Both the position numbers and the translations under genes were made by a program. The notes below the pieces were generated by a model. That model saw only the letters and a program-made list of their open reading frames with translations, was not told the DNA's origin and searched no databases. This document shows positions 62,748 to 64,000 of a stretch of DNA of 64,000 nt, piece after piece (the first letter of the stretch is position 1; each line of letters opens with the position of its first letter). This DNA comes from Rhizobium sp. R635 (lineage in GTDB: Bacteria > Pseudomonadota > Alphaproteobacteria > Rhizobiales > Rhizobiaceae): contig NZ_LOKX01000020.1 in NCBI RefSeq assembly GCF_002211285.1, forward strand, positions 1 through 64,000. The letters are read 5' to 3'.

Positions 62748-63032
62748 ATGCGTAGATTCGTTTTTGTGGTGGCGATGCTGATATCAGGCCAGGCTTTTGC
62801 CGGCTGCGAGCTCATCTCCGGTCCGTGCTGGACGGAGGGCCGCGATACCTACACGATGGAGCGGAATTCCGGCGGCAGCTACAACACGAACCGCAACGGC
62901 GATCCCTATTCGCAGACCCGGCAGAACCTCGGCGGCAGCTACACCGAAACCGTCTACGGAGGCGGTTCGCGCACCTATAATTACGATCCCTATAAGGGGT
63001 TCGACAGCAAGAAGCGCAAAAGCGGCTGGTAG
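62748..63032 (+). CDS. Small secreted protein with Tyr/Asn/Gly-rich repeats
   Basis: The 94-residue protein has a signal peptide (MRRFVFVVAMLISGQAFA, cut after AFA). Two cysteines follow in the first ten mature residues, then degenerate repeats GGSYNTNRNGDPYSQTRQNLGGSYTET and a Tyr-rich end. No family recognised. It follows the two paralogues on the same strand, 164 bp away; the role is unknown. Confidence 0.6.
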   Translation: MRRFVFVVAMLISGQAFAGCELISGPCWTEGRDTYTMERNSGGSYNTNRNGDPYSQTRQNLGGSYTETVYGGGSRTYNYDPYKGFDSKKRKSGW

Positions 63033-63279
63033 CCCGGGCGCGTTCGGCGTCGTTGACGAGGACAAGAAAAAAGGCCGGGCGAAACTCGCACCGACCTTCC
63101 TCAATCTGTCTCGATGACGGCTGCCAGTACATCCGTGGTCAGCCGTCAGAGACAAATTTTATAATCTCTAAATAAGTGGCGATTGCGGTTATTCAAGGGC
63201 CGGACGCAGAAAAGACGCTGGTCCCAGTCGCGTGGGATCCGGGTCGCCTCGAGATCAGGGCCATGCGCTGCTCATGCAT

Positions 63280-63323
63280 AGATCCTCCTTGGCGTGTCCT
63301 GGCGGATACGCCAAGGAGGATCT
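63280..63323. repeat. Long perfect hairpin (16-bp arms)
   Basis: AGATCCTCCTTGGCGT (63280-63295) is repeated exactly inverted at 63308-63323, around a 12-base loop. One more T-A pair can extend it. There is no T run, so it is not a standard terminator. It sits in the 415-bp gap 63033-63447, which otherwise holds only repeat units. Confidence 0.75.
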
Positions 63324-63424
63324 AGAGCAATTCCGCTTTTCTTCGAATCACGGAACTGCTCTAGATCTTGGTTTTCACGCAATTCCGGACGCAAAACCGC
63401 TGCACACTTTTGCTGGAATTGCTG
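63321..63424. repeat. GAGCAATTCC palindromic repeats, two adjacent units
   Basis: CTAGAGCAATTCCG is inverted imperfectly as CGGAACTGCTCTAG at 63351-63364, and GCAATTCCGG/GGAATTGC follows at 63380-63424 with CCGCTGCACACTTTTGC inside. The latter string is identical to part of the unit at 105-153. Confidence 0.65.
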
Positions 63425-63447
63425 TAGCGCGCAAGACCGGGCAGCGG

Positions 63448-63762
63448 TTACTGCTGGGCAGGGGCAGCCGGCGGAGTGGCCGGTGCGGGTGCCGGAGCAG
63501 GCGTTGCGCTGTTATCGGTCGGAGCCATCGGCGTGGCCGGCGCCGGCTCGGACTGGGTCGTGGAGGCCGTCGTATCCGGCGAAGTGCCCGGAGGTGTGCT
63601 GCTCCACTGCGAATAGGCGAATGCAGCGACAGCGATCACGGCCAATGCAGCAACCCAAACAACCCACGTATTGCTGTTGCGCGCTGTTGGCGTCGTGCGC
63701 AAGTCCAGATTCGGGTTCAGCGGGCGGTTCGGATCGTTGGCATTATTGGGGTCGTACGTCAT
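63448..63762 (-). CDS. Small single-pass membrane protein
   Basis: The 104-residue protein begins MTYDPNNANDPNRPLNPNLDLR, a pattern seen in rhizobial small proteins of unknown role. One membrane helix spans about 33-49 (VVWVAALAVIAVAAFAY), and a Pro/Ala/Thr-rich outer tail of ~55 residues follows. The N-terminus is probably in the cytoplasm. GGAGAAAGTACC before the ATG is a good ribosome site. No domain is known. Confidence 0.65.
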   Translation of the reverse strand: MTYDPNNANDPNRPLNPNLDLRTTPTARNSNTWVVWVAALAVIAVAAFAYSQWSSTPPGTSPDTTASTTQSEPAPATPMAPTDNSATPAPAPAPATPPAAPAQQ

Positions 63763-63935
63763 GGTACTTTCTCCTCTTTCGGTGAGAGAGAAATGGCCGA
63801 GTGGGCATTTTGTTCCATTCTGGGGCCGAAGTGCTTGTGTTGGCGGGGTTTTTGGGGCTGGAGGGGCTTCTTGGGCGTCGGTGCATTGTTGCCCTTCGCT
63901 TACGCTCAGCGAAGCCAGGCAATGAAAGTTTTGCC

Positions 63936-64000
63936 GTGTAGCCCCCTCATCTGCCTGCCGGCATCGACCGGGGCGAGGAGCATCAGCGACGAACGCCTTG
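63936..64000. repeat. RIME-type element cut by the window end
   Basis: TAGCCCCCTCATCTGCCTGCCGGCATCGACCGGGG matches the right-hand copies of the other composite elements, and the preceding CTTCGCTTACGCTCAGCG resembles the spacer of the 52.4-kb element. The rest lies beyond the window. In 63763-63935 no gene is visible. Confidence 0.6.

Overview
The window is a GC-rich, gene-dense chromosomal segment of an alphaproteobacterium. It most likely comes from Rhizobium, in the R. leguminosarum / R. etli neighbourhood. Three things point there: composite RIME-type intergenic palindromes recur at six places; a BA14K-family secreted protein is present; and the gene set (MocR, LysE exporters, HerA-like ATPase, MYG1, rhizobial short PdxJ, COG4315 protein) is typical of rhizobia. 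This assignment is inferred from content; no database was searched. No phage, transposase, integrase, rRNA or CRISPR array was seen. One tRNA (Lys, CTT) is present.

Layout. 0.1-3.3 kb: MocR regulator, LysE exporter and a DapA-like lyase. 3.3-8 kb: HerA-like ATPase, then the acetolactate synthase genes ilvI-ilvH behind a leader-peptide attenuator. 8.4-11.8 kb: aldo/keto reductase, second LysE exporter, DUF2269 membrane protein and an SDR-DoxX fusion. 12.2-13.9 kb: a complete cobalt-type nitrile hydratase operon (alpha, beta, accessory). 13.9-15.6 kb: secreted COG4315 protein, ECF sigma and anti-sigma. 15.8-19.7 kb: an Rrf2 regulator and a three-gene redox operon (AhpD-like, SDR, cupin) that share one 19-bp operator, flanking a cyclic-nucleotide-gated MscS channel. 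19.7-30 kb: LysR, RecD-like helicase, MerR-LuxR fusion, pdxJ, QorB-like/HxlR pair, TetR/MFS pair, MarR-GNAT fusion, Asp/Glu racemase and an Lrp regulator. 30-36.9 kb: BA14K protein, NDH-2, a Tet(M)-like ribosomal protection GTPase, and an alcohol dehydrogenase with AraC. 37-40.6 kb: glycosyltransferase plus large membrane protein, and two small secreted proteins. 40.7-42.5 kb: TetR gene and ilvC. 42.6-50.8 kb: MYG1, GT25, a two-component system, a WG-repeat protein, a methyltransferase overlapping a ParDE toxin-antitoxin pair, a PIN-domain remnant and branched-chain aminotransferase. 51-61.3 kb: second aminotransferase, aldo/keto reductase, an AfuA-type ABC importer whose permease gene is frameshifted, an endonuclease-family protein, NUDIX and PhzF proteins. 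61.5-63.8 kb: tRNA-Lys and a run of small secreted or membrane proteins, two of them tandem paralogues.

How the parts connect. Branched-chain amino acid synthesis is spread over the window (ilvIH, ilvC, ilvE-type transaminase). At least two different controls are visible: attenuation for ilvIH and a TetR-type gene directly upstream of ilvC. Many small transcription units consist of an enzyme plus a local regulator. In several of these the operator can be read directly (Rrf2, MarR, TetR), which gives the best-supported new observations here.
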